A stretch of DNA of 34,299 bases from Gammaproteobacteria bacterium (GTDB lineage: Bacteria > Pseudomonadota > Gammaproteobacteria > DSM-16500), in the NCBI GenBank assembly GCA_013288815.1, contig JABDBD010000028.1:1-34299 (forward strand). Reading direction: 5' to 3'. Position numbers and translations under genes: made by a program. The notes beneath the pieces are model-generated. The model did no database searches, was not told the origin of the DNA, and worked only from the letters and a program-made list of their open reading frames with translations. The first letter of the stretch is position 1. Each line of letters opens with the position of its first letter. This document shows, piece by piece, positions 17,361 through 26,974 of the stretch.

Positions 17361-17852
17361 CTATATTTTTTTGTCTCGTTTAAAAAGTGCATCAATCACC
17401 AACATCACCGCCCCAACACAAATAGCAGAATCCGCAACATTAAAGACAGGCCAGTGCCAATTCGAAACATATAGCTCGATAAAATCGATGACATGTCCAT
17501 AGCTGACACGATCCCACAAATTACCAAGCGCGCCACCGACCACCAACGATAAAGCAATGGCAATCCACCGCTGCCGAAATGAAATTCGCTTCAACCACGT
17601 CAATAAAATCGCACTAATACTTACTGCAATCAAACCAAACAACCATACTTGCCATCCTGCTGCATAGCTCAGAAAACTAAATGCAGCACCTTTGTTATAG
17701 GCCAATGTCAAATTAAAAAAAGGCATCACAGGGTTAGGATGATAAGCAACGAGATAGTATTCTGCGATAACTTTTGTGAGCCTATCGATGAGGATGACAA
17801 TTAAAGCCACCCAAAGCCAACGTAATCCTGATTGTGTAATCTTGTTTGACAT
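17361..17852 (-). CDS. lspA: Prolipoprotein signal peptidase (signal peptidase II)
   Basis: 163 residues with four membrane helices. It cleaves the signal peptide of diacylated prolipoproteins in the inner membrane. The aspartyl protease dyad is visible as Asp123 in GHVIDFIE and Asp141 in FNVADSAI, with GNLWDRV (110-116) and the AYNKGAAFSF segment also conserved. I take ATG 17852, which has GAGGAACGT just upstream; the open frame to 17882 adds ten unlikely residues. It lies downstream of ileS on the same strand, the usual gammaproteobacterial order, but is separated from it by 326 bases of mostly repeat sequence. Confidence 0.95.
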   Translation of the reverse strand: MSNKITQSGLRWLWVALIVILIDRLTKVIAEYYLVAYHPNPVMPFFNLTLAYNKGAAFSFLSYAAGWQVWLFGLIAVSISAILLTWLKRISFRQRWIAIALSLVVGGALGNLWDRVSYGHVIDFIELYVSNWHWPVFNVADSAICVGAVMLVIDALFKRDKKI

Positions 17853-17924
17853 ACGTTCCTCGTTTTTAATTTGATTTAGCAACGGATTCCCGCCTACGCA
17901 TAGGCGTCAACTCATGAAGAATTT

Positions 17925-18123
17925 ACCTCTCCCCTTGTGGGAGAGGGTGCAGTCGGGGCTTTCGCGAAGCATGCTTCGCGCCGACGTAACGCCTGACATT
18001 TGTAATGTCAGGCTGGAACGATGCTTAAGCTCTCGATTCTGTAAGCGACGGGTGAGGGGTGATTTTAAAACAAAAACACCCCTCATCCGCCCTTCGGGCG
18101 GCTTCTCCCACAAGGGGAGAAGC
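17925..18123. repeat. Composite inverted repeat between ileS and lspA
   Basis: The ends are inverted copies of CTCTCCCCTTGTGGGAGA (17928-17945; counterpart near 18104-18121), the ends of an intergenic repeat type I recall from many proteobacteria. A GGTGAGGGGTG segment near 18051 pairs with CACCCCTCATCC near 18077. Inside are a perfect 18-base palindrome (17963-17980, CGCGAAGCATGCTTCGCG) and a hairpin with 9-bp arms, GCCTGACAT/ATGTCAGGC (17991-17999 with 18005-18013). A further small hairpin CGCCTA-CGCA-TAGGCG lies just left (17891-17906). No real gene is seen in this 326-base gap. Confidence 0.75.
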
Positions 18124-18178
18124 AAAAAACTCAATTGAAATTATGCGGCTATCCCTCAGCCCTAGCGCGACCTCAACA

Positions 18179-20992
18179 CTAAGCGTACTTCCTCACCTCT
18201 CCTTCACCCTCTACATTCTCAATGCAACGCTCACACAGTGTTAAATGTTCAGCATGATGACCGACATCTTCTCGTCTATGCCAGCAACGCTCGCATTTTG
18301 AATACGACAATGGGCTCACCTTAATCCATAACCCTGGAACATCGGTTGTGACCAAATCTTCTAAATGTGAATTGGCAAGCAACACTTCAGCGCTAGATGT
18401 AATTAAAACAAAACGCATTTCATCTTCTAATGCATCTAAGTCTTTCTTTAACTCTTCATTACAGTACAGCTTAACATCCGCCTCTAATGCAGATCCGATT
18501 AAGCCTGCGTTACGTTGGTTTTCAAGCTCTTTATTGACAGCGTCACGCACCAGACGTATTTTTTCCCAGTATGCCTGATTCATAATCTGATGGTGCCCCA
18601 ATGGAGCTAACTCAACATACCATGAATTTAAAAACACAGATTCATTTCGTTCACCCGGGATATATTGCCAAATTTCCTCTGCAGTAAAACTTAAAATAGG
18701 CGCTAACCATCGCACCAATGCTTCCACAATATGAAACATAGCAGTTTGCGCCGAGCGTCTAGCTCTACTATTTGTTGGCGCCGTATACTGTCTATCTTTG
18801 ATAATATCTAAATAAAAATTTCCCATCTCTACGACACAAAAGTGATGTATTTTTTGGTAAATAACATGAAATTGATAATCATCATATGCTTTGATAATGT
18901 CTTCTTGAAATAAACGTGCTTTATCAACTGCCCATCTATCTAATGCCAACATTTCATCGGGCTTTAACAAATGTTGATCCGGATCAAAGCCATCTAAATT
19001 TGCCAAAAAGAAGCGCGCCGTATTGCGTAGTCGTCTATACGTCTCTGACGTACGCGTGAGAATTTCCCCTGACACATTGATTTCATTTCGATAATCCACC
19101 GATGCAACCCACAACCGCAACACATCTGCACCCAGCGACTGGATAATTTTTTCAGGTGCCATGACATTGCCAAGTGATTTTGACATCTTGCGCCCTTGGC
19201 CATCGACTACATAGCCATGCGTTAATACTGTTTTAAACGGTTCTTCATTGCTGATAGCAAGCGCTGCTAATAAGGATGAATTAAACCAACCGCGATGCTG
19301 ATCAGATCCTTCTAAATATAATTCTGCAGGAAAATGTAATTCTTTACGTTTTCGCAACACACATTCATGTGTCACACCTGAATCAAACCACACATCTAAA
19401 ATATCACTTATTTTTTTATAGTGTTTTGCATCATCACCGAGTAATTCACTGGCTTCTAATGAAAACCAAGCATCCACACCATTTTTTTCGACTCGCTCAG
19501 CAATTTTTTCAATGAGCGCAATCGTATCAGGGTGGATATCACCTGTGTCTCTATGAATAAATAAAGGAATAGGCACACCCCATGCACGTTGTCGTGAGAT
19601 ACACCAGTCAGGACGTTTTTCCACCATGCCAGCAATACGATTTTTGCCCCAATCCGGAATCCATTCCACACGATTAATGGAATGCATCGCCATTTCACGC
19701 AAACCATTTTTTTCCATGCTAATAAACCATTGCGGTGTTGAACGAAATATCAGCGGTGTTTTATGCCGCCAGCAATGCGGATAACTATGCGTAATTTTAT
19801 CAACATGAATTAATGAATTTTTATTGCGCAATTCATCAATAATCAAATCATTCGCTTTAGTGACATGCACACCTGCAAATAAAAGCGTAGTCGATGTGAA
19901 ACAACCATCATCACCGACTGGATTATCAACGACTAAATGATAACGTTTGCCCACCACATAATCATCTTGGCCATGCGCTGGTGCAGTATGAACAGCACCC
20001 GTTCCTGCTTCAATGGTAACGTGATCACCTAAGATAACGGGTACCTTGCGATCATAAAAAGGATGTTGCAGTTGAATACCTTCCAACGGAGCGCCTTGAA
20101 TTTTTGCAACCACATGCGGCTCAGTGACCTCATATCGTTTCATAACAGATGGCATGAGTGCTTCGGCTACTAATAAATATTCATGGTCTTTAAATTCAAC
20201 CAACACATATTCTAAAGTAGCATTTAAACTCACCGCTTGATTCGCTGGTAATGTCCAAGGTGTTGTTGTCCAGATAGGAATAGAAATATTTTTTATTTCT
20301 TCACCTTCAATGTTCAAACGCTGCAGAAAGTCATTTTTATCGACCACGCGAAATCGCACATCAATGGAAGGCGATGTCTTATCAGCATACTCCACTTCCG
20401 CTTCAGCTAACGCAGAACCACAATCTAAACACCAATGAACTGGCTTATACCCTTTTTCTAAATGACCGTTTTGAATGATCTTCGCTAAACTGCGAATGAT
20501 GTTTGCTTCAAAGGTAAAATCCATTGTCAAGTAAGGCTTATCCCACTCAGCTTGCACGCCTAAACGCTTAAATTCTTCCCGCTGAATGTCGATTTGACTG
20601 GTTGCATAGTCTCGGCACGCTTTTCGAAAGGCTTCCGCTGTAATTTTTTGCCCGGCTTTTCCCACTTTCTTTTCAACGTTTAACTCGATAGGCAACCCAT
20701 GACAATCCCAGCCTGGGACAAATGGTGCGTTAAAACCGCTAAATGTTTTGGATTTCACAACTATATCTTTTAATACCTTATTCAGAGCCGTACCCATATG
20801 AATGTGGCCATTGGCATAAGGGGGGCCATCGTGTAGCACAAAGGTTTCTTTACCCTGCCCTGCTTCACGTAATTTTCGATAAAGATCAAGGGATTCCCAC
20901 TTCTTTAAGATTTCCGGTTCGCGCTGCGCGAGATTCGCCTTCATAGGGAAATCCGTACGGGGTAAATTGAGCGTTTTCTTGTAATCTTTCAT
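18179..20992 (-). CDS. ileS: Isoleucyl-tRNA synthetase
   Basis: 937 residues, matching the roughly 938 of Escherichia coli. It charges tRNA-Ile and edits valine. Class I signatures are HIHMG (63-67, in [11 protein letters not shown]) and KMSKS in [12 protein letters not shown] (about residue 600). The editing domain has [11 protein letters not shown] and [16 protein letters not shown]. The C-terminal zinc finger has two Cys-x2-Cys pairs (CERC, CERC). The ATG at 20992 is preceded by AAAAGG. It normally follows ribF; here the neighbour upstream is an unrelated divergent gene, so ileS must have its own promoter in the 141-base spacer. Confidence 0.98.
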   Translation of the reverse strand: MKDYKKTLNLPRTDFPMKANLAQREPEILKKWESLDLYRKLREAGQGKETFVLHDGPPYANGHIHMGTALNKVLKDIVVKSKTFSGFNAPFVPGWDCHGLPIELNVEKKVGKAGQKITAEAFRKACRDYATSQIDIQREEFKRLGVQAEWDKPYLTMDFTFEANIIRSLAKIIQNGHLEKGYKPVHWCLDCGSALAEAEVEYADKTSPSIDVRFRVVDKNDFLQRLNIEGEEIKNISIPIWTTTPWTLPANQAVSLNATLEYVLVEFKDHEYLLVAEALMPSVMKRYEVTEPHVVAKIQGAPLEGIQLQHPFYDRKVPVILGDHVTIEAGTGAVHTAPAHGQDDYVVGKRYHLVVDNPVGDDGCFTSTTLLFAGVHVTKANDLIIDELRNKNSLIHVDKITHSYPHCWRHKTPLIFRSTPQWFISMEKNGLREMAMHSINRVEWIPDWGKNRIAGMVEKRPDWCISRQRAWGVPIPLFIHRDTGDIHPDTIALIEKIAERVEKNGVDAWFSLEASELLGDDAKHYKKISDILDVWFDSGVTHECVLRKRKELHFPAELYLEGSDQHRGWFNSSLLAALAISNEEPFKTVLTHGYVVDGQGRKMSKSLGNVMAPEKIIQSLGADVLRLWVASVDYRNEINVSGEILTRTSETYRRLRNTARFFLANLDGFDPDQHLLKPDEMLALDRWAVDKARLFQEDIIKAYDDYQFHVIYQKIHHFCVVEMGNFYLDIIKDRQYTAPTNSRARRSAQTAMFHIVEALVRWLAPILSFTAEEIWQYIPGERNESVFLNSWYVELAPLGHHQIMNQAYWEKIRLVRDAVNKELENQRNAGLIGSALEADVKLYCNEELKKDLDALEDEMRFVLITSSAEVLLANSHLEDLVTTDVPGLWIKVSPLSYSKCERCWHRREDVGHHAEHLTLCERCIENVEGEGEVRKYA

Positions 20993-21092
20993 AAAAACCT
21001 TTTCTTAGCCAAAACGATTGTAAAAGGGGATAAAAAGGGTTGATTATACGCATAAAATCTTAATCAATGTAAGTACCAGAAGTTAGAATCGG

Positions 21093-21101
21093 TGCTATAA
21101 T
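21093..21101 (+). promoter_or_regulatory. Extended -10 promoter for the coiled-coil gene
   Basis: TGCTATAAT is a perfect TGnTATAAT extended -10 element, 33 bases before the chosen ATG. No good -35 is seen, which is common for this promoter type. Confidence 0.55.
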
Positions 21102-21133
21102 TCAGTAAATGAGTGTTTTGATAGGGGTTGATT

Positions 21134-21850
21134 ATGGTAGACACCGCCGAAATTATTACCGCTCCACTAGCTCCTTTTACAGATGGTAGAGATAGCCTGT
21201 TTATTATCAATTGCTTAACAGCAGGCTTAGTTTTAATTGAGGAAGCCAACCTCGACATCACTAAAAAAATCTCAACTATCACTGAAATCTCTAGAAATGA
21301 TAATCAAATAGCACACTTAGGCGCACACTTCAAAGAAATCTCGACTCCTTTTCTACAATGGAGCACTGTGCTTCAAGAAGGCCTTAGTGCGTTAGGTAAG
21401 GAAGTAGCAGCTGCGCTACCCGCACTAAAAGTTACTTTAACTGCTAAACAAACAGAATTTACGGGTAAAACCAAAGAAGCAAACCAACAACTAGAAGGGC
21501 TAGACAAAAAAATAGACAACTTTAATCAGCAATATCAAAAAGTCATTAAGATGATAACTGACATTAAAAGCATGATAGACGATACTGAATTCTATGAGAA
21601 AGTGCAAAAAGGTGAAAATGTAGAAACACAAATAAAAGCCTTAGAAAAATTAACTACAGAGTTTGAAGCCAGCCGAAAACCTGTTTCAATATTTTGTGAA
21701 GATTTGCTTACTAATATAAAGGGAACCCTCTCTACTAATGCTCGAAACTCTCTAACTTCTCCAATAAACCAAACAGAACCAGAAATTCCGAGGCGGGAAA
21801 GTCCTAACCAAGCAGAACCAGAAATTCCGAGGCGGGAAGGTCTTGAGTAA
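21134..21850 (+). CDS. Hypothetical coiled-coil protein with C-terminal 13-residue repeats
   Basis: 238 residues from ATG 21134, which has AGGGG six bases upstream; a TTG at 21128 would add two. I recognise no family. Residues about 100-190 are rich in Lys, Glu and Gln with heptad-like spacing (TAKQTEFTGKTKEANQQLEG, KKIDNFNQQYQKVIKMI), suggesting an alpha-helical coiled coil. An N-terminal stretch (SLFIINCLTAGLVLIEEA) is hydrophobic but not a signal peptide. The tail holds two copies of a 13-residue unit containing AEPEIPRRE or TEPEIPRRE. It is convergent with the ankyrin gene, six bases apart. Both lie where ribF usually sits, between murJ and ileS. A host-directed role is conceivable but unproven. 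Confidence 0.65.
   Translation: MVDTAEIITAPLAPFTDGRDSLFIINCLTAGLVLIEEANLDITKKISTITEISRNDNQIAHLGAHFKEISTPFLQWSTVLQEGLSALGKEVAAALPALKVTLTAKQTEFTGKTKEANQQLEGLDKKIDNFNQQYQKVIKMITDIKSMIDDTEFYEKVQKGENVETQIKALEKLTTEFEASRKPVSIFCEDLLTNIKGTLSTNARNSLTSPINQTEPEIPRRESPNQAEPEIPRREGLE
21767..21844 (+). repeat. Tandem 39-base coding repeat (two copies)
   Basis: Units 21767-21805 and 21806-21844 differ at only a few positions. The period of 39 bases is 13 codons, so copy number can change without breaking the frame of the coiled-coil gene. Confidence 0.85.
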
Positions 21851-21856
21851 TCAGAA

Positions 21857-22522
21857 TTATCTAACCATCAGAACCGGAACAGCACCCACAGTAGCTTGAG
21901 AAATTACCGCTTTGTGCTTAGACCGCCTCGAAAACCAAGAAAACAAACCTCCATAGGATGCTGCTTCTGCAGCTTGAGGTTTTTGCGCAACCGGAGCAGC
22001 ATTTATTTCGGCAGGCTCAGGAGTCGGTGGTTTAGCCTGGTGTAATTTACTTGCTATTTTATTCCTTTTAGCTTCTTCAGCTAATACTATGACGTGAGGG
22101 GTTACAATCGCTTTATATTTTAATAACAATTCCACACAAGATTGGTGCCCCGCTTTTGTAGCTTTCATTAACGGAGTCCAGCCGCTTGCATCTTTTGCAT
22201 TCGGATTTGCATTGTTTTCTAATAAAAATTTAACTATCTCGGTATGACCGTTTCCTGCAGCAAACATTAAAGCGGTTTTCATTCCCCAGAATGAACGACT
22301 ATTCACATTCGCTCCATCATCGTTCACCAAACTGATGACGACTTCATGATAGTTGAGTGCACAAGCCCAAATTAAGGCAATATTTATTCTTGTTATCCCA
22401 TCCCTTGCTTCTGACATTGTTAACACTCTATCGCGCTGCTCTTTTACTGAAGGTGAATAATTTTTTTGATCATCAATAGCGGGTAAAACATCAACTAACT
22501 GAATTGAATGACTGCGCATCAT
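21857..22522 (-). CDS. Ankyrin-repeat protein, possible host-directed effector
   Basis: 221 residues, start supported by AGGAGGAG just upstream of ATG 22522. Three ankyrin repeats can be read at about residues 45-75, 79-111 (WGMKTALMFAAGNGHTEIVKFLLENNANPN) and 112-143 (GWTPLMKATKAGHQSCVELLLKYKA). Ankyrin repeats bind proteins. A Pro/Ala-rich linker (163-185) and a short tail with FSWFSRRSKHK follow. No signal peptide is seen. In Legionella and Coxiella such small ankyrin proteins are often translocated by the Dot/Icm system; that this one is translocated is inference only. It starts nine bases after the murJ stop on the same strand, so it may be co-transcribed with murJ. Confidence 0.8.
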   Translation of the reverse strand: MMRSHSIQLVDVLPAIDDQKNYSPSVKEQRDRVLTMSEARDGITRINIALIWACALNYHEVVISLVNDDGANVNSRSFWGMKTALMFAAGNGHTEIVKFLLENNANPNAKDASGWTPLMKATKAGHQSCVELLLKYKAIVTPHVIVLAEEAKRNKIASKLHQAKPPTPEPAEINAAPVAQKPQAAEAASYGGLFSWFSRRSKHKAVISQATVGAVPVLMVR

Positions 22523-22531
22523 AAACTCCTC

Positions 22532-24082
22532 CTAAGCAATTTGTCGTTGCGGAATTAAGAGATGCCTAGGTCTCAATCCGGAAATCCATAACCCTGTGAA
22601 ATAAATCAAAACGCCTGCTAGCAATAATACGGCTAAATGTGTACTTCTCCACAAAGCATGCTCTGTCAACCAAACATGGATATCACCTGAGCCTATCCAC
22701 AGCCATACGCTTAGCAATATATTCGCAAATATCAGTCGAAATGAAAAATCTTTCCAACCAGAGCGTGGTTGGTAAATGCCTTTTTTTCGAAGACAATAAA
22801 ACAATAAACTCATATTCAACAGAGCGGCCAATGAGGTCGCTAGCGCAATGCCTACATGTGCGAGAGGCCAAATTAAAATAACGTTAAACACCATATTTGA
22901 AACCATGGCTACAATACCAATGCGCACAGGTGTTCGTGTATCTTGTTTAGCATAAAACCCTGCAGCCAAGACTTTAATCATCATAAAAGGCATAATTCCA
23001 ATGGCAAAAGCTGAAAGACTTTTGTGAGCCATTAAAACAGCCTCCGCATCAAAAGTACGGTATTGTAATAATGTACTCATCAACGGGCCTGAGGCAATCG
23101 CAAATACCATACCCGCTGGTAACCCAATCAATAAGACACAACGCATCGCCCAATCGAGTGTCAGCGAAAAATCTTCTTTTGATTGAGTCGCATGATGTCT
23201 TGATAAGTGCGGCAAAATCACCGTTGAAATAGCAACACCGAAGACACCTAATGGAAATTCCATTAATCGATCTGAAAAATACAACCAGGACACGCTACCT
23301 ACCATCAAGAAAGAAGCAAACAAAGTATCTAACAATAAATTAATTTGAGAAACAGACACTCCGAATAGCGCAGGCACCATTAGCCTCAACACTTTCATCA
23401 CACCCGCATCTTTAAAATTGATTTTAGGTTTGGGTAATAAACCTAATCTTTTCAAAAAAGGCCATTGAAAAAGTAATTGCACCACTCCCGCTATAAACAC
23501 CCCCCAAGCCAACGCTACAATGGGCACATGCAGATGCGGTGCTAATAAAATTGCACAAGCAATCATTGAAATATTTAAAAAAACAGGCGTAAAAGCAGCG
23601 ACCCAGAATCGACTGTATGTATTTAAAATTGCACCCGAAAAAGCAGTCAGTGAAATCAACATTAAATAAGGAAACGTAATCCGTAACATCATGACAGCCA
23701 AATCATATCGCGGACCATTAACTTCAAATCCTGGCGCAAACACTCTGATGATAATAGGGGCAAAGAGTATTCCAACGAAGGTCACAATTAATAACACTGC
23801 GCCTAACGTACCTGCCATCGAGTTAATAAAAAGTTTAATTTCTTCGGGGTTTTTTTGTTTTTGATATTCAGAAAGCACGGGAACAAACGCTTGAGAAAAA
23901 GAACCTTCCGCAAATAAACGACGCATAAAATTTGGAATTCTAAATGCTACGAAAAAGGCATCTGAGAGCAGCCCCGCACCGAATAATTGAGCTGTAATCA
24001 TATCGCGAATGAAACCAAATACGCGTGAAATCATTGTCATACTGACAACGGTAGAAGTTGATTTAAAAAGGCTTTTGCTCAT
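22532..24082 (-). CDS. murJ: Lipid II flippase MurJ
   Basis: 516 residues, an inner-membrane protein of the MOP superfamily with about 14 helices. It moves lipid II across the membrane for peptidoglycan synthesis. The N-terminus is diagnostic: STVVSMTMISRVFGFIRD, then FGAGLLSDAFFVAFRIPNFMRRLFAEGSFSQAFVPVL, with the conserved arginines and RRLFAEG loop. ATG 24082 matches the usual protein start; GTG 24091 would add three residues, and neither has a clear ribosome site. It is divergent from rpsT, the common gammaproteobacterial arrangement, but followed by the ankyrin gene rather than ribF. Confidence 0.95.
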   Translation of the reverse strand: MSKSLFKSTSTVVSMTMISRVFGFIRDMITAQLFGAGLLSDAFFVAFRIPNFMRRLFAEGSFSQAFVPVLSEYQKQKNPEEIKLFINSMAGTLGAVLLIVTFVGILFAPIIIRVFAPGFEVNGPRYDLAVMMLRITFPYLMLISLTAFSGAILNTYSRFWVAAFTPVFLNISMIACAILLAPHLHVPIVALAWGVFIAGVVQLLFQWPFLKRLGLLPKPKINFKDAGVMKVLRLMVPALFGVSVSQINLLLDTLFASFLMVGSVSWLYFSDRLMEFPLGVFGVAISTVILPHLSRHHATQSKEDFSLTLDWAMRCVLLIGLPAGMVFAIASGPLMSTLLQYRTFDAEAVLMAHKSLSAFAIGIMPFMMIKVLAAGFYAKQDTRTPVRIGIVAMVSNMVFNVILIWPLAHVGIALATSLAALLNMSLLFYCLRKKGIYQPRSGWKDFSFRLIFANILLSVWLWIGSGDIHVWLTEHALWRSTHLAVLLLAGVLIYFTGLWISGLRPRHLLIPQRQIA

Positions 24083-24086
24083 AAGG

Positions 24087-24111
24087 GACACTTAGAATAA
24101 TAAAAAGTGTC
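24087..24111 (-). promoter_or_regulatory. Inverted repeat just before the murJ start
   Basis: GACACTT (24087-24093) and AAGTGTC (24105-24111) form 7-bp arms with an 11-base loop, ending four bases from the murJ ATG. In RNA this hairpin would cover the place where a ribosome site is expected, which fits the absence of a clear one. It could be an operator or chance. Confidence 0.3.
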
Positions 24112-24211
24112 ACATCGTATCATAAATCTTAAAATGAATGTATTTTTCAGCTTTATCATAAAGTAAAAAGATTGCAAAAAAATTATCCAGAATATCTTCT
24201 TTCTACACCGA

Positions 24212-24240
24212 TTGACAATACTCTGAGAAGCAGGCATATT
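24212..24240 (+). promoter_or_regulatory. Candidate rpsT promoter
   Basis: A perfect TTGACA (24212-24217), a 17-base spacer and CATATT (24235-24240, four of six matches). It would give a leader of about 100 bases before rpsT. Confidence 0.45.
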
Positions 24241-24346
24241 AGCACCCTTTGATTGCGTCATAAACCCTGAGAATCCAGTCAGTTAGCAATTTAATGAAAG
24301 AATGGCTGCTTGGGTGGAATACTAACATAAGATTTGGAGGCATATC

Positions 24347-24712
24347 TTGGCCAATACTGCACAAGCAAAAAAACGTGCTCGTCAAGCTGAACAACATAGA
24401 CAACACAATGCGAGCTTACGCTCCATGGTACGTACGTACATGAAAAAAGTTTATAACGCTATTGCTGAAGGTGATAAAGCATTGGCTGAGACAACTTACA
24501 AAGCTGCTATTCCGGTTATTGACCGTATGGCTGGAAAGGGTTTGCTTCACAAAAATAAAGCTGCTCGCCATAAGAGCCGTTTATGTGCGCACATTAAAAA
24601 GATGTCTGGAGAGTCCGCACCCGTTGTAGAAAAAGCAAAAGTAACCAAAACAGCAAAAGCTCCTAAAACAACAGCTAAAGCCAAGAAAGCTAAAGAAGCA
24701 AAATCAGCTTAA
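24347..24712 (+). CDS. rpsT: 30S ribosomal protein S20 with long basic tail
   Basis: 121 residues starting with TTG at 24347, preceded by GGAGG (24336-24340). Escherichia coli rpsT also starts with UUG, where the weak start serves autoregulation. Residues 1-88 match S20 ([20 protein letters not shown], then [19 protein letters not shown]), the primary 16S rRNA-binding protein of the small subunit. The usual length is about 87, so the last 33 residues are an extra Lys/Ala/Thr-rich tail (for example [19 protein letters not shown]) resembling histone H1-like or low-complexity extensions. It is divergent from murJ. Confidence 0.95.
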   Translation: MANTAQAKKRARQAEQHRQHNASLRSMVRTYMKKVYNAIAEGDKALAETTYKAAIPVIDRMAGKGLLHKNKAARHKSRLCAHIKKMSGESAPVVEKAKVTKTAKAPKTTAKAKKAKEAKSA

Positions 24713-24724
24713 TCTTTTTGTATC

Positions 24725-24745
24725 ATCCCGCACTTGCTGCGGGAT
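24725..24745 (+). terminator. Hairpin after rpsT, possible terminator
   Basis: ATCCCGCA-CTTGC-TGCGGGAT is an 8-bp perfect stem 13 bases after the rpsT stop. Only a weak T run follows (GTTTT at 24751), so it may be an imperfect terminator or a dispersed hairpin. Confidence 0.45.
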
Positions 24746-24776
24746 CTGATGTTTTAGAAATGAATAACCTCATAAT

Positions 24777-25007
24777 CTTCGTACACAAGAAAATTTTCGA
24801 TGAACTCATCGTGAACGTGCCCGCGTGCGTACCCGTGCCCGTTTTTTTTGTAACTTTCCATAATTGATTGTCAGAAAATTTCAATAATCCCCTCGTAAAA
24901 CGCTCACAAAGATGGCTAGAATATCAAATTAAAATTGAAAAAAACGGGCGCGGGCACGCACGCGGGCACGTTCACGATGGGCTCATCGAAAAATTTTGTG
25001 GACCAAG
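24777..25007. repeat. Long GC-rich palindromic repeat, copy 2
   Basis: The same element as 17183-17342. The left arm (24777-24849) and right arm (about 24938-25007) share AACGTGCCCGCGTGCGT with copy 1 and also pair over the outer CGATGA..CATCGTG segment, better than copy 1 does. The spacer is about 90 bases, against 24 in copy 1, and unrelated in sequence. The element ends five bases from the obgE stop codon. It fills the rpsT-obgE gap of 300 bases together with the hairpin at 24725; no gene is seen there. Confidence 0.85.
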
Positions 25008-25012
25008 CCTCA

Positions 25013-26109
<1,097 letters not shown>

Positions 26110-26130
26110 TTATTCAATACAATATTTTAT

Positions 26131-26409
26131 CTAGGCAACAGCAGTGTCTTCTGCCATAACCTCAATGCTCACACAACGTTTACTTTTTGGTCCTTTCACA
26201 CCAAAAACAACTGTGCCTGTTTTTAAAGCGTATAAAGTATGATCTTTACCAATCCCAACATGACGGCCAGGATGAAACTGTGTACCTCGTTGACGAACAA
26301 TGATGGTGCCTGCATTAATGACTTGACCACCATAACGTTTAATACCTAAATATTTTGGGTTTGAATCGCGGCCGTTACGCGTACTACCACCGGCTTTTTT
26401 ATGTGCCAT
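26131..26409 (-). CDS. rpmA: 50S ribosomal protein L27
   Basis: 92 residues; E. coli L27 has 85. L27 reaches toward the peptidyl transferase centre. The sequence begins [19 protein letters not shown] and contains [15 protein letters not shown] and [12 protein letters not shown], all diagnostic. The N-terminus starts directly with the mature form, without the cleaved extension found in Firmicutes. The ATG at 26409 follows GGGGA. It is 71 bases downstream of rplU on the same strand, forming the conserved rplU-rpmA operon. The C-terminus is a few residues longer and more acidic (VMAEDTAVA) than usual. Confidence 0.98.
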   Translation of the reverse strand: MAHKKAGGSTRNGRDSNPKYLGIKRYGGQVINAGTIIVRQRGTQFHPGRHVGIGKDHTLYALKTGTVVFGVKGPKSKRCVSIEVMAEDTAVA

Positions 26410-26480
26410 TGCTAAAATCCCCTACAAAAAACTTGTTTACTTCTCAATAATACCTACTTCCAGGCATCAAAAATGTCAAA

Positions 26481-26795
26481 TTAGCCCGCTAAAATCTGTG
26501 TGATTTTAACTTCAGTGTAATATTGTCTATGACCCATTTGCTTGCGATGATGTTTACGTCTACGGAACTTCACGATACGAATTTTATCGTGCCGGCCATG
26601 ACTCACAACCGAAGCAGCTACTTTGCCACCCTTGAGATAAGGCTTACCAACCTGAATGTTCTCTCCATTTCCAACCATTAATACATGATCAAATTGGATA
26701 TCAGAACCTACGTCAGCGATAAGCTTTTCAAGCTTTAATGTTTGACCTTCTATTACGCGGTACTGTTTACCACCGCTTAAAATAACTGCATACAT
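26481..26795 (-). CDS. rplU: 50S ribosomal protein L21
   Basis: 104 residues, the standard length. It binds 23S rRNA. The start [18 protein letters not shown] and the C-terminal [21 protein letters not shown] segment are diagnostic. The ATG at 26795 has GGAGAAAA just upstream, and a promoter with a perfect -10 lies at 26845-26873. It is first in the rplU-rpmA operon and divergent from ispB, an arrangement conserved in many gammaproteobacteria. Confidence 0.98.
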   Translation of the reverse strand: MYAVILSGGKQYRVIEGQTLKLEKLIADVGSDIQFDHVLMVGNGENIQVGKPYLKGGKVAASVVSHGRHDKIRIVKFRRRKHHRKQMGHRQYYTEVKITQILAG

Positions 26796-26844
26796 ATTTT
26801 TTCTCCTAGCATTACTTTTTCTATGTTCTTCTTAAAGGAGTCGC

Positions 26845-26873
26845 ATTATAGTGATTATTACTTCCTGGTGCAA
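26845..26873 (-). promoter_or_regulatory. Promoter of rplU-rpmA
   Basis: Read leftward: TTGCAC (26873-26868), a 17-base spacer, then a perfect TATAAT (26850-26845). It gives a leader of about 40 bases to the rplU ATG. Confidence 0.65.
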
Positions 26874-26902
26874 GAACTTAACCATATTTTCTATTTAACT
26901 GC

Positions 26903-26932
26903 TTGACAGCAAGCCAGCGAGCCTAATAGGAT
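26903..26932 (+). promoter_or_regulatory. Promoter of ispB
   Basis: A perfect TTGACA (26903-26908), an 18-base spacer and TAGGAT (26927-26932). It lies back to back with the rplU promoter. Confidence 0.55.
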
Positions 26933-26974
26933 TCCAGGCTTTAACATAAAAAACTCAAGGGGAATGGTCATCAC

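Noticed and set aside
17907..18244. Overlapping open frames on both strands between lspA and ileS
   Set aside because: They lie within the composite inverted repeat; mirrored proline- and arginine-rich frames are produced by the palindromes.
22639..22881. Rightward 80-codon frame inside murJ
   Set aside because: It is antisense to murJ, with no ribosome site or recognisable product.
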